NCBI RefSeq assembly: GCF_021134715.1
Contig: NC_060028.1
Span: forward strand, 7,276,501 to 7,340,500
DNA: 64,000 nt
Origin: Daphnia pulex
Taxonomy: Eukaryota; Arthropoda; Branchiopoda; Diplostraca; Daphniidae
Direction of reading: 5' to 3'
Of the stretch, positions 1 through 12,759 are shown one piece after another; position 1 is the stretch's first letter; each line of letters opens with the position of its first letter. The notes below the pieces were generated by a model. It made no database searches and was not told where the DNA came from. It saw nothing but the letters and a program-made list of their open reading frames with translations. A program made the translations under genes and the position numbers.

Positions 1-468
1 CGCGCTGTTTATAAGCCAGGAAATTTTCGATTGATGTGCATATACGGCTGCGGTCGGCACATTTTATATATTTTCTTTCTATTTGTTATCGTAACAGAAC
101 AGACAGTCACTAAAGTAAAAAATAAAAAAGGACAGTGTGCATTGGTGTAACTGACGGTTGCGACCCCCTTTGCGCCATATGGACGCAGGAGGAGGAGGGG
201 GTACACACACAAAAGGCCCAAACTGACAGCCTGTCACAGGTGCACCCACCGCCGCCATCTCGTCAGCAGCAGCCCCCGTGTCTGAACCAAAAAACCCCGA
301 ACCGGCCCAACCAGCACCGAGTGATGTCTAATGTTGTCGCTCATTTCCCTTTTTCGTTTTTAAAAATTCTCTGATGGGGGCCTTATTATTTATTTGAAAT
401 AGACGGGGGGATTTTGATCGGGAACTGATTTTGAATTATAAATCGGGATGATAAGAAAAAAGACTTAC
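1..468 (-). other. Partial intron of the RBM24/38-like gene (runs off the left edge)
   Basis: A consensus splice donor, GTAAGT on the minus strand (positions 468-463), directly follows the first coding exon. The bases down to position 1 are therefore intron of the same gene. I see no second RRM exon here, so the intron is longer than 468 bp in this window. Confidence 0.75.
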
Positions 469-879
469 GAATCCGTATCCGCGTGATTTGCCCGTCTGGC
501 GGTCGGTGATGACGACGGCCTCCTCGATTTCGCCGTAGACTTGAAAGTGTTCGCGCAGACTGGAGTCGGTCGTGTGGTAGGGCAGTCCGCCGACGAAGAT
601 CTTGGTGAAGGTCGTGTCTTTGATGGAGCCAGAGGCTGAGGATCCCGACGTCGACGATCCCGTCGAGCTACTACTCGATCCCGACGATCCCGTTCCGGCC
701 ATGGCGCCAATACCACCAGCAGCACTGATTAAACCGACGACCGAACTGCTGTTGCTGCCGCTACTGCTGCTCACGCTCCCGCTCCCGCACAGGCCGATGA
801 TCTCCAAGTCGCTGATGGAGTGCTGGTGCTGGTGCTGCTGTTGTTGTTGTTGGTTCAGGTGATGGTGAGACATCAACAT
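469..879 (-). CDS. Rbm24: RBM24/RBM38 (SUP-12/SEB4)-like RNA-binding protein, first coding exon
   Basis: This is the first coding exon (137 codons) of an RRM protein. The first ATG in frame is at 879-877 (M-L-M-S-H-H-H). A Gln/His-rich run is followed by a long Ser/Gly-rich low-complexity segment. The RRM begins near residue 93, with RNP2 KIFVGGLPY and the family signature [19 protein letters not shown], which is nearly invariant in vertebrate RBM24/RBM38 and nematode SUP-12. The exon stops inside RNP1 at a GTAAGT donor, so the rest of the RRM and the C-terminus lie left of the window. Family members bind GU-rich RNA and control muscle splicing and mRNA stability; I infer the same role here. 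The low-complexity N-terminus is much longer than in vertebrate orthologues. Family assignment is firm; RBM24 versus RBM38 cannot be decided in an invertebrate. Confidence 0.92.
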
Positions 880-3800
880 TCTTTTTCGAAACAAAACACT
901 TGATCAACTGATTTCTTCGGTTTGAATTTCTTCTCTCGATTGCGTCACACGAAATTGTTTTTTTTTTTTTTTTTTCAAATCGATTCGCGGGTTTTAAAAA
1001 ACTGAGGATTTGAATCGAGTTCTATCACAATTGAATGGTCGAATCCATGAAAAATTGGTTAAACGCGGATGGAATAGATTTTGAAAGTTTGAAATGTAAA
1101 AAAAAGAAAAACTTTATTTGTGTGTGTTTTTCCAATATCCGAAATGAAAATTGACGTAAGAATAAACAGAAATCGGTTGGCGGGGAGGGGATATGAACCA
1201 AAAAACCCAAAAACAAATGAAAAAGATTGTTCGAGTCAACCGGAGCAACGAAAAAAAAACCGGCAGGGGTGTATGAGAGGACGACGACGACACTTCTTTC
1301 CAATGCGGATGTCAGGGAAGTGGGGAACCGACTGAAAATATACTCTGATTACTTTCGTCGCCGGAGTGCCGGTCGGATCTGCCGCCTCTTTCACTGCGCT
1401 CGGCGCTCGACGCTCTCCTATTTCTTTCCCTCTTTTTCTGCGCTTATATTCCCACCCGCTTTCGCCCCGCTTCCACCCACCAACCCGTGTGTACACTTTC
1501 TCTCTCATTCTACGGGGCCTTCGTGTATACTACACCGCCGATACGCCGAGTCAAACGCAAATAAAAAAGGGCGAGACGACAGTGGCGCCGCTCGTGCGAC
1601 ACGCACATTTTGGCCCCCGCGATTCACTTTTGCGCTTCTTTCCTTCCTCCGCAGTAATAATAAGAGAAGATGCAATCACCCAATCAACACCAATCTCGGC
1701 CCCCCGATTAACCGACTGCTACACCGCCTGATCCATTTGTTAATCCCGGGCCCCCGATTTAAATGCAATAAAAAATCCAAATCCAAATCAACAGAAGTTT
1801 ATAATCAAATCTCGTTGCTAGTCGGAATTCAAATATAGACTCGGAAACCCTACACTTGTCGCTATATACTTATCGATTTTGAAAAGAATAAAAAGCAGGG
1901 ACTTGGTGGCGTATACATGTACATAAGGGGCTGTGCTGGCGTTGTCGACGGTGTCGAGTGTTGTTTGACGTGTCTTTAAACCCGCCATCCTTAACGAGCT
2001 GGTGGTCTAGTAGCTACTCCGTTTTTTTGTTTTCGGGTTCGGGGGCTTTGGTGCGGGGGTCCCATATTCCCAGTTCAATATTTGGCGAAAAAATAAAAAC
2101 TTACTGTTTTATTTTAGAAAGGGCGAAATGAGAGTCACGTGCAGCTAGCGGGAGCACGAAATATGAGGTGTTCATATTTCTTCGAGTCTCTGGTTGTATA
2201 ATTATGCGTGCTATACATATACTACTACTAGACTCGACCGTATAGATATCTTATCCATGGCAAGAAAAAGGAAAAATTAAAGCATGTAGCTGTATACAAG
2301 CGGACAGCAGCACGACACGATAGATAGTATATACACAAGTCTAACTCTTTTAGACGTTGTGGCCCAGCAGCACCGCTCCCGCTGCTTCTTTCGCCCGATG
2401 CGTATATATACACAAAACATATCTGCCAGCCGCATAATTCCATCGGGAGTTGGATGACACACGACCTATAGCCGCGGGAACTCTCTCCCTCTCTCCAACG
2501 TGAAAGGTAATAATAAGGACGAACCCAACTACTACTAGCTACTACTACTACATAACATAAGGTCGTCGCCTAGTTACACACACACCAGTGTATAATAATG
2601 TCTATAGAATAGAGAGAAGGAGAGAGAGATATATTTATTACACGCTCGTTAACGTCACGGAGCCATCATCGGGAGGACTAACGTAATTTATGACTCCGAA
2701 GAAGTTATAATATTAGGAATATATTTGTTGTCTCTTTTTCTTTTTTTCTTTTTAAATTTTAGGCTTCCGTTTTTTTTAAAATGAGAATAAGGGGGGATTT
2801 TCGCGCTCAACTCTTCATCATATGTGCCGTCTCCCGCGGTTGCCATCGAAACAAATCCTCGGGTAAAAAAGAAAAAAGGAAAAAAGAAAAGATGGAAATA
2901 AATGGAAATAAATGAGAAAAGTATCTCTCCATATCTTTCTGTCCCGTCTTTGTCGCTTGTAAATCAACATGGCCCGTTTCATCATTCTTTCATCGTCGTT
3001 TTCTTCTATTCACGGACGGACCCAAAAGAAAAAAAGAAAAAAAAAAGTTCATTCCTCCCCTTTGTCAAACTGGTCTATATAGTGTGTGTGTGTGTGTTTA
3101 TAATATGGCACAGCTCACAAGTCGTTTGGTAATTAGAAACAAAAGGTGGAAACCCGACAAGGGCCCCCCAGTGACGCATCAGTCCCGAAACAAAAAAATG
3201 AGAAAATCACGATCCGTTTTTTTCCCTTGTGTGAGGGTCTTTAAATAATATGCGATCACTCAGGAGAAGCCAAAACGCGTAGGCAATAAACATCCCGAAA
3301 CCAACGTGCGACATCAAAGCTGCTCTTCTATAATATATCTTCCTTGTCTTGTTTTTTTTTGGAACCCGAAAATGTCCGTCGTCCAGATTAGCAACGACGG
3401 AATTATAGATTTGATTAGTTTATTGCGTACTGGAATTTTGATTATTTTTTTGGTTTTGCGTTTTACCGTTCCATTGAGTTTCGTGGATATGCGAGTGAGG
3501 AGGTGTTGGCAAGGGTTGGCACTCGTCGGCGGGAGTCGATGATGGACTACCCCCCCCCCTCTCCCGTCCTCTGTATGTTTTCTTGTGTTTTCCAAGTGAC
3601 AGGTTTTATGTCCGAAATGCCGGTGCATATGGGGCGATGACGACGACGCCGCCCTGCCGCCCAGCGGCGACATACATCACGTGGAGAAGGGGGGGGGGGG
3701 GTTGTCGTGAAAAGAAACAAAACAGGAAGGCCACTCTCTTCATGCACGGGCCGTCTGCCCGCCCGCCATACCCGCCCTGTGTGCGCGCTCGCTATATTCT

Positions 3801-5011
3801 CCATCCGCACCACTCTCCGGCGCTGTGCGGATGGAGGAGCAACAATGATCGTAAATATTCCCAGAGTCGGAACACAAGAGTGTGTCTTGTGGGCGCGCGT
3901 GGACAGAGAAACAACTTGAACGCGGAATAGTCCGGATTTTCTAGTCTCTCTCTGCTGCTGGATGCCGTAAACTTTTATCTTGGCGATGGCGCGCGCGCCG
4001 CGGCGACGGAGATTGGAGATGGCGGCGATGGCGGAGAGCGGCGGAGAGCGGCGGGGAAAAACCGGCGCGAATGCAAAACATATTCAAACGGGAATTTATA
4101 GTGTAGAACGTTTCATTGCACGGGCGGGCTATGATTCATCCGGTTTGGAGGAACTTTGTACACGCTTAACTGCAGATGAAACTGAAAAACGAAAATTGGG
4201 AGATGGACAATATACAGTCGCACTCCTGCCAAGTGGTAGAGTGGTGGCGACGAGTGTCGTTTAGCCCCCTGACGTTGAAATATTCTTGCCTCATAACGTG
4301 TCACGTCACAAAGTGACTGGGTTTTGTTCCCCCCTTTCCTCTTCGAGGTGTATGTATAATCCTTTTTGGAGAAAAGCAGACTCTCTTCTTTCTGCCTCCG
4401 ATATTTACCGCGTTCGATGGATCAGCGGGCGACGTGGCCTGTTGACGTAATCCCGTGCAGTCGGAGTTGCAAAGGATATCCCGGAGACCCTCCACTCACG
4501 CTCACTCACTCTCCCCGCAGATCACCATCAATTTCCATGTCCAGCTGAGGCAACAACCAACATCAGTCGAGTCGAGCTCAAGTGAACCTTTCAACCCGAA
4601 AGTATTTTCCTTGTGCCCTCGACGTTTGAACAGAAATAATAAGACGAAAAGGTCAAAAGTTACGTGACGTTTTTTTCTTTTCCAAAAAGCGAAAGCCGAT
4701 AACAAGATTGGCCCAAAAAAATGTTAAAAACGGACGAATGATTAGTAGATTGACAGGATAAGAACACGAGTTATTTTGCGATGACAAACGTTTGGGAGGG
4801 TGTTTCAAACAAAAATTATAGATCTAGTTAGTCATCGTGTAAAGCTCTCAAAGCTTTGGCGGAATGGAAATATAACCGTCATCGTTCTTCTTTTTAAATA
4901 ACGCTGGTCTACCGCTGGTCTCCGAGGTGATTTCCAATCGGTTGAAAGATATTTTTATGTCCGCTGCTATCCTCTCAAATAAATTTCAATATGATTTGAA
5001 TTTTTTTTTGT

Positions 5012-5038
5012 TTCTTCTTCTTCTTCTTCTTCTTCTTC
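5012..5038. repeat. (TTC)n microsatellite
   Basis: Nine uninterrupted TTC triplets, within a longer T-rich tract that starts near 5000. Confidence 0.9.
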
Positions 5039-8000
5039 GGTTCAGTGCCTTTTTGCGCTTCTTTTTGTTCTTGTTGTTGTTGTCGGTTTTTCTTCCTTGT
5101 TGTCGCTGATGTGAGAGCCGCGCGCGACCGGCGACCCCCTCCTGGCAGAAGCCGAGCCAAGATGAGGAATTCTATTTCTAGAAAAGTCGGGAGAGTTTTC
5201 TCTTTTTTACCTTTTTTTTTTTTTTTACTTTTTCCCGAAAAGGAGACACGAAATGAAAATAAAATTGGAAGACGACCGAGAGATCGACCATAAGCCACGG
5301 TCTGCAAAAATCTGCAATAATGACAATAATTTAACTTTGCGCTTTTCTTTCTGTGCGTTTAGTTATCCGCTTTTATGTTTAGCCAACGGCATTTTCCTTG
5401 ATGGGCCCTACAACGAAGATATGACAAAAGTGGCTTTGGCTATACCCATAACAAAATAACCCAAGAGATTCAATCAACACAGTCAAAACAAACCAAAAAA
5501 GATCCTGCGAGTTTTTCTCTGAGTGGTAAAATTTCAAAAATCTCAGATCTCAACCAAGCCAAAAAATCCTGACAAAAGGACTGGGCAGGATGTGGACAGA
5601 TACAAGTCAAATAATAAACCCCCCCCCCCACAAAGTCGTGTAGTAGAAGAAGGAAAAAAAAAGAGGACTGCTGCTGGACTTTGGTCGTAAAAACTCGTCG
5701 CCACAGCGCAGAGGATCGCGGCGAGAGGTATAGTGAACAGCTGCGATTGCGGGAAGAATTACAAGCGACAGCAGCGACTCAGCGCAACTCCATTTCACAA
5801 ATCCTCTCCTCTAGCCACTGCTGCTGCTGCTGGCCAACCACTAGGAGTTGCCCTACTCTCTTTTCTAAACTCAAAATGGGAAAAACAAAACAAAATAAGA
5901 ACTTTTTTTGCCAACGGGAAAAAAAGAGAATAATCTTTTCCTTCTGAGAAGTTTGGGTTTGTTTTCTCCTTTCATTGTCGTCTCTTCACTCGGCGGCCAT
6001 CGTCGCTGTCATCTAACAGGATCGAATGGCCACCACTAAAAAGGAGTCAAACAACAAAAGAGAATGGGCACTGCGCTGGATGGGCAAAAGGCAGGAAATG
6101 ACTATCGACTGTGAATGGACAAGATCCAACGGCTTGTCGTCGTTATCCGCACAGGATCGCCGCCGTCTTGTTTTTTTTTTTTTCCTTTCTTCCTCCCGGC
6201 TCCTTATGGACCATATAAGGGTGGCAGGGCAGCCTCTTATATCGTTGAATCTCCTTCTCTATGTACCCCTTTGACTATTGACCGTCACGACTTGGTGACT
6301 TATACTGCGGTTAGCCCCCCTTCCATTCCATTCCGGCTTGTCCTGCTGCCGGAATGCCAAAAACCGCCGGCCAGCAAATAAAGAATGTGGACCGGACCCT
6401 CCTTCCTCCAGCACCCACAGTCGCAGCTGCATAATGGGTCATAGTATATATATATAGTAGTACGTTATAATATGGGTTGGAGCAGCAGCAGCAGCATTAT
6501 TGTGTTGTGTGTGTGATACAATCGATTGCGGCAAAGAAGAAGGAAAAAAAGAAAGACCGTGAACGAGTGCGGCGGCATGCCATAATCCCATTAAGACCTT
6601 ATTGCGTTTACAGCCGCACACACACTATATAGTAACGTCAAGTCCAATCCGACGACGCTGTAGGCATACAACGAATGTGTAGATATATATACACACATAT
6701 CAATGCGTGTGTAGAAAAGGACTGTAGAGATATATTTATACACACATATTATATACATAGCAACTGTGTGGACTCTATACGGAGGCTATTCCCTTGTGTC
6801 GAATATTTCCTTTTAGATTTCCTGGAAAATTTTTTTTTTCTTTCTTATTCTTTAGTTTTTCTATAGTTTGGTCTCTGTAAATTATGCAGACGAGTCCCAT
6901 CCATCCATCGGCCGGGCTACAATGCCGTGTTGAAAACGTCGCCGGCCCCACGGTCCACATCATTCATCGATGCGTTCCACCACCACCACCACCAACGCGG
7001 TATCGATTATGCCAGTGTGGCTCGTGCACCGGGCATAAATCAACCTGTCAGAAGCAGAGCTATACACCAGCCCAGCCGAGTGCTGTATAGGTTTCAGAAG
7101 CGATAGTTTTCAAACCTCCTTCTCTATATTCTAATCTAACAATGCGCCATTATTTGTAGCGTTTTCGACACGCACAAACATCTGAAAAAAATGTCAGATT
7201 TTAAAATAAAAATGAGTTTTAAACTCGCTACTCCGCCCCGGCTCTGTTGCGAGTTTGAAATCGACAAATCAAAAAAGTGTTTGGCTGGTCTTGTGTGTAT
7301 ATAATGTCTGAGCTGTGTGGTTTCGTAAAATCCAGATTTTCGACTATAGACAGTTTTCCGGCCGTCACGCTACAGCCATAACGCGGCCGCCGACACATCA
7401 GCAAACGGACTTTGTTTCTTGTAATATTTTTTGGGGGGAAGAAGAGGAGGGCCGATGTCAAAGCCCTTCCGAAACTTTTAATGACCGTATAGGTATATAT
7501 ACTATACACGTACGAGCCTTTTTTTTGTCTTTCTGAGAAGAACAAAACAAGAAAAGTCAAAGTTTAAAAAACAAAAAAATAGGCGCCGTGTGTTCTATTT
7601 TCAAACTGTTGATCGACCGTGGCCATTCTCTATTATCCCGTGGAACTCTTTTGCATTTCTCTCCTTTCCCCTTTTAACCCTCTCTTTTTTTTTCTCTCGG
7701 TGGTCCGACGGGATCGTTTTTTAAGGATTCTCCAAACTGCTTTTGACGACGCGAGAGAGGAGAAAACACAACACACACACACACACAGAAAAGGAAGCTA
7801 ACCATTTTGAATGGCTGACGCGTCTATAAAATGAGAGAGAGAAAGGGACCCACTATATACTCGTTTAAGTGAACGAAATAACAAACGTCTTTCGACTTTT
7901 TATTCCTTTTTTGCCGGGCGATGGAGAGACCAATGCGGATTATTGTTTATCGCCGAGTTCTTCCCCCGCTCTGAGAGATACTTCACCCAAGGCGATATAC

Positions 8001-8380
8001 GACCGGCGCCACATTTGAACGCGCTGCGGAGAAAGAATACTATATCCCGGAGAACAGCAGCAGCACGTATAGGGGAAGGATGATGGCAATATATAGTAGC
8101 TGCTGTGCAACTCTACTACACCAGTGAACGTTTATTCATCCGGAATGACGAGAGGAGCAGAAAGAAGAGAGAAAAAAGCGCGGATGATTTACGCCGGAGA
8201 TTCTCCTTCTTCTTCTTCTTCGCGTTTACGGTTGCCGCGCCGTTGTTTCCGTGTCAAACCCAAAAAGAAGAAAAAAAGGGGCGACTCTCTGTTTTCGAAG
8301 CTCGTTCGATGAGAAAGATAGCGTGTGTCTCTGATATGTATAGATGTTAAAGCTTGCTCAAGAAGAAAGAAGAGTTCTGA

Positions 8381-8400
8381 CTGCTGCTGCTGCTGCTGCT
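8381..8400. repeat. (CTG)n microsatellite
   Basis: Uninterrupted CTG triplets in a noncoding context. Confidence 0.85.
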
Positions 8401-8763
8401 ACTGCACAACCTAGAAAGAATGTGTCGTGCTGTTTGAAAACCGCCATCAAAACAAAAAAGGCTAAGAATTTTTTTCGAATGTTTTTTATTTTTTATTTTT
8501 TCCTTTGGCGCTAGCTCTTTTATAGCGTCTTCATTTCGTGAATGGCGGGCATATATGAAGAAGATGTTGGCCAGCCAGTTCTTTTTTTATTTTGTTTTGT
8601 TTTTAAAAAGAAGTAAAAGTCCTTTATTTCGTGAAAAGAGAAAAAAGGAAATCCCGTAGCGCTGAGTTTATTATTACACTTTGTTGGTCACGGAATGGCA
8701 CGGAGCGAAAAACGTGGCCGGCAGTCGTCAAGAGACACCATGCAGCATTTGATGGGCGACTGT

Positions 8764-8780
8764 TGTGTGTGTGTGTGTGT
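8764..8780. repeat. (TG)n microsatellite
   Basis: Uninterrupted TG dinucleotides. Similar TG/CA runs occur near 3082, 7775, 9229 and 61331. Confidence 0.85.
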
Positions 8781-11700
8781 TTAATGGCCGACGTCGGACA
8801 ACAACTCCTCCCTCATACTCTCGACTACTCTCTTATGTACAGTCGAGTTTCGACCTCCTGTATATTACGCGGCGCTAATACTTTATTCTTCTCTAGCTGT
8901 GCTAGGCTAGTCAGTCTCTCTCTCTCTCAAGACTATGTTGATTTAAAACGACGACTATTCCCGCGCGCGCCGTCCGGATATGTATATATATACCTGATGC
9001 TCGGCAATAACTCTCAGCCAGCCGCTGAGCTGTTGTGTTGAGTGTAGAGAATGAGAAGTCTTCTTCTTCTTCTTGGCCATCAGTTTGATGTTGGTGGGTT
9101 TCCGAGAGCAGCAAATGATATTATTACCGTCGTCCCGTGGTTTATTTCTAACTTGTGCGTCGAGTTCCAATTCTCTGTAGAAAGGAGACCAGGCAAACAC
9201 ACACGGAGAGATGTAGAGAATCGGAGTATTGTGTGTGTGTGCTCTGTGGCCTCTGTTTAGACTGATGGACGGACAGACGGAAGAGAGCCATCAGCATCCG
9301 GGTAAATGTAATTCCAGTGTGACTCACGCGCACGCACACAGTTTCGGATGGCGGAGGCGGAGAGAGGATTGGGCGCACCGCGCAAAACATCTGTCGATTC
9401 ATTCATTACATGGTGAGAAAGACGAGAGTTCGGGAGGGCGGCGTCACAGCAGCAGTATATAGAGCCGTGAGAGAACGAGCATATAAGATTGAGAAAATAC
9501 CAACAACAACAATAACAGTAACGAAAGACAGTTATACAGGCGGTTTATTCTGGGATCTCTCTGACGAGACGAGAGAAACTCGAGTGTCGACCCGTTTAGA
9601 TTATTTCCCACACACAACCAACCGAATTCAAAATGAAACATTTCCATCACAGTGTCTGTCTTATCCCCGTATATCGCCAACAAGAGGTGAAGAATAACGG
9701 GACAGACCTTTTTTATTTTTTGTTAAATTTCATCAACTGTATATATCTTTAAATATGTGTGTAGGGACCAACGGAGAAAAGATGCGGAGTCGCCCAATTA
9801 ACATTCTAGGACGCTGCTGCTGCTGCGGCAATCGGTTTTTATTTTCTACCCGAAAAAAAAAGAAAAGAAAAGTTCGGATCATCTTTCTCTAGTTGGCGCT
9901 GGGTCCGGGAAGATTTTGTGGAATTATTTTTTGTTGTTTTTGCACTAGGGCGACAACAGATACATCAATGTTGTTTCGACTTGACGGGGCATACCCGACG
10001 TGTGTCCCCCCCTCCCACTAAAACATTTTGGCCCGCCAGTCTCTTTTGTAAAACAAAGTTTTGAGACTTGAGAGAGAGAGAGAGAAAAAGATTTCGGTAT
10101 TTTGACCCCATCGCACATGCAGCGACGTCCATCTCCCTTTTTGCTCTGATGTTGACGGTTGCGACACCACCATCCGGTTGGGACCCGGAATTTTTTTTTT
10201 CCTTCCGCTATTTTTCGTCGGAAAGATTTTCGAATTTTTTTTTAAACATTCTCTTAAGAGTTTCTACGCGTTATTTTTATTTTTATTTTATTTTTTCTCC
10301 AAAATGGGCACTCACTTGTCGTCTCTCATCAGCCGTTGAATCTTTTGACAAACTCTTCCGTCTAACAGATTTCAAATGTGTCAAGACTTTTGCAACCAGC
10401 CGAGTTTCCGGTGACGTCACGAATCGCCCGAAATTGCCAAACGCGCCCGAGCGGGAGAGAGAGAGTTGAAAAACAACTTTTAAAAAAAGTCACATCAAGT
10501 TGTATCAATGTTCTATTATAGAGTCTAGAGTTGATTTAGTTGGTCCGTTTTTGTCTTTTGGCAAGCGACGCTCATAATTCAGAGAATTCAGACTTTTCGG
10601 CACCGAATACCTAGCGCCGTTGTATTTTGTGGTTCACCAACCACTCCAAAAACGAAGCCCCACAAAATGAACTTGCCTACAAAAAGAGAAAAAGAAGTCC
10701 TGGAAATTCGATGGCCGCTACCAGGGATAAATTCCTCTGCAATCTTTTTTTTTGTTTTGTTTTTACGGTCCGTGATGGATCGATTGTTGATCAAAGACAA
10801 CGAGTTCCACGCCTTTCCAGCTCCGCGATTGCGGGCTAAATCTCTCTATCGTGAGCGGCGCAGTTTTTATTTTTCGTTTTCTTTTTCTGTAACATAGTAT
10901 ATCTAAAGAAACCACGTGCACCACATACCCTGCCGACCAATCGGCAATCGTTTCTCCCGACCGGCGAGAGATGAAACGATCCGCGCTTTTCACGCTAAAG
11001 GAAGGATCCATATAATTAAGTTGAAGGGAATTAGTGATTGATAATGAAATTTTCCGAAGCGACGCCGGGATGCTGCGCAGAGTAAGATGATCCTTCACAC
11101 ACTTGACTGCGAATCGCGCTAAATCTCCCAGCTGTGACGTCTGTAGCTCGGCGCAAAAAAAAAAAGAAGAACTATCCCAGCGCAGCTAGAACGGTCGCTT
11201 GCCAAAAGCATTGTCATTATTCTCATTCTCTCGGTGAGTAATCAATGGCCTGTTGTGTCTGCTGGACTGTCTGGGTGCCACACTCTCAATTCGAGTAAAA
11301 AGAGAAAAAACAAAAAAACGACTCGAACCTCACACAGAGAAACGGAACGCAAAGAAAAGCAAATGGAATAAAACACGCGGAAATCTAATGAAGGCCAAAT
11401 GGAAAATCTCATTCCCCTATCTCTTTCTTGTTTGGTTGAGAGGGAATAGAAAGTGAAATAATAATAAAAAAAAAAAGAAGAAGAAGAATTGTGTGTGTGT
11501 TGCGTGTGTGTTTACCACCGTCGTTATTCCAATGCTGCGTTAACAACTGTGCGAGCGTGTCATAGCCCATCTCGACTCGGCGCTCGAGATCGAGACTTCC
11601 TGCTACTCCGCCGCTTGCTGCTCTGCTCTTCTTTTTTTCTGGAGTTGGAGAAGATAAGCGACACACAACGAAGAGAAAAGAGAGAAAGAGACTCACCGGA

Positions 11701-12759
11701 ATAAATTTAGCCGAGGCAACCGCAAAGTTATTCGACTTGTTCGAATTCCTCCGTCGTCGAGGAGACACACGAACAAGACATTCTCTGGCTCTATCTTGTT
11801 GGCCACGCCATTTCTATATACCTTTTCTTTAACAGAACGGTGAGACTTGGTGGCAACTTTTTTTTCTTCTTCTTTTCTTTCCCATTTGAACCTCCGACAT
11901 TTTGGAAATAAGCTTCAAAAAGAAATAAAAAAAAGGGGGGGGGGAAATCACAGGCCAAAGAGACAAGAAGTATAAAATAATAGAAACAGCTGGCGAGTTG
12001 TTGTTTTGCCTTTTTTTTTCTCTTCGCCCTTCTCTCTTCTGTTTTTTTTTTTTATTTCGTTATCTTCTTTTCTCTTGCATTCTCTTTATTTTTTTCGCTG
12101 GGCCCCATTAAAGTATTCCAGTTGGTCGTGTCCATGTCCCTCCCCCCCAACCAACCAAACCAACCCCCTTAATTTCGAGAAGCAACAACAATAAAAAAGA
12201 AGCAACAGCAGCAGTGCGGATGAAAGAGGTGGGCCGTGACTCGTTTACTGGTGAGCCGGAGAAAGGCCAGCAGCAGCCAGCCAGCCAGGCACACGCCAAA
12301 CTCTTGTGTGGTGGTGCTCCACCCACGAAATCACAACACCGACGATTGACACGCCACATCCACACACACACATACCGTTGCGCCGCCCACGGAAACACTT
12401 TTTGGTATCATCACAACAACACAAACGGGCACATTTAGCCTGCAAAAAAAACCCCGAGACGTAGTAGTAGTAGTACTACAGCGGTAGGGTTCCCATCTAT
12501 CGGACGGGATTGTAAACAACGACCGGAAGATCGTCATTGCCGGCCTGGGGCCTCGGCCACTACCTACGTTAGCATCAATCCGAAACCGAAGATTTTCTTT
12601 GTTAATCGTTTGAATTTCCCTCTATTGAGAACAATCATGAATCCACCTCGACACGCTCCCTTAAGAAAAATCCTTCGGGTCTAAATAGATAAAAATTTGT
12701 GTGTATAAAGTGCTGAAGATGGGTTGGATATGGGGACAGAATCGGCTACAGCCAAACTA

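Larger units (their letters stand above)
880..12759. other. Long noncoding region between the RBM gene and the zinc-finger gene
   Basis: I find no supported coding gene in these 11.9 kb. The open frames present are short, compositionally biased and lack splice-compatible partners or recognisable domains. The DNA is rich in polypyrimidine and polypurine runs, poly-T (957-975), CA/GT, CT/GA and trinucleotide microsatellites. A perfect CRE-like palindrome (TGACGTCA) occurs at 10412-10419. The left part probably includes the promoter and 5' UTR of the RBM gene, but no core promoter is clear. Confidence 0.6.

Noticed and set aside
3980-4264. 94-codon GC-rich open frame starting with alternating Ala/Arg codons.
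   Set aside because: The N-terminus is low-complexity GCG/CGG repeat and nothing supports a gene; it is probably chance in noncoding DNA.
10412-10419. Perfect TGACGTCA palindrome as a functional CRE.
   Set aside because: A lone 8-bp match far from any identified promoter; noted in the noncoding entry only.
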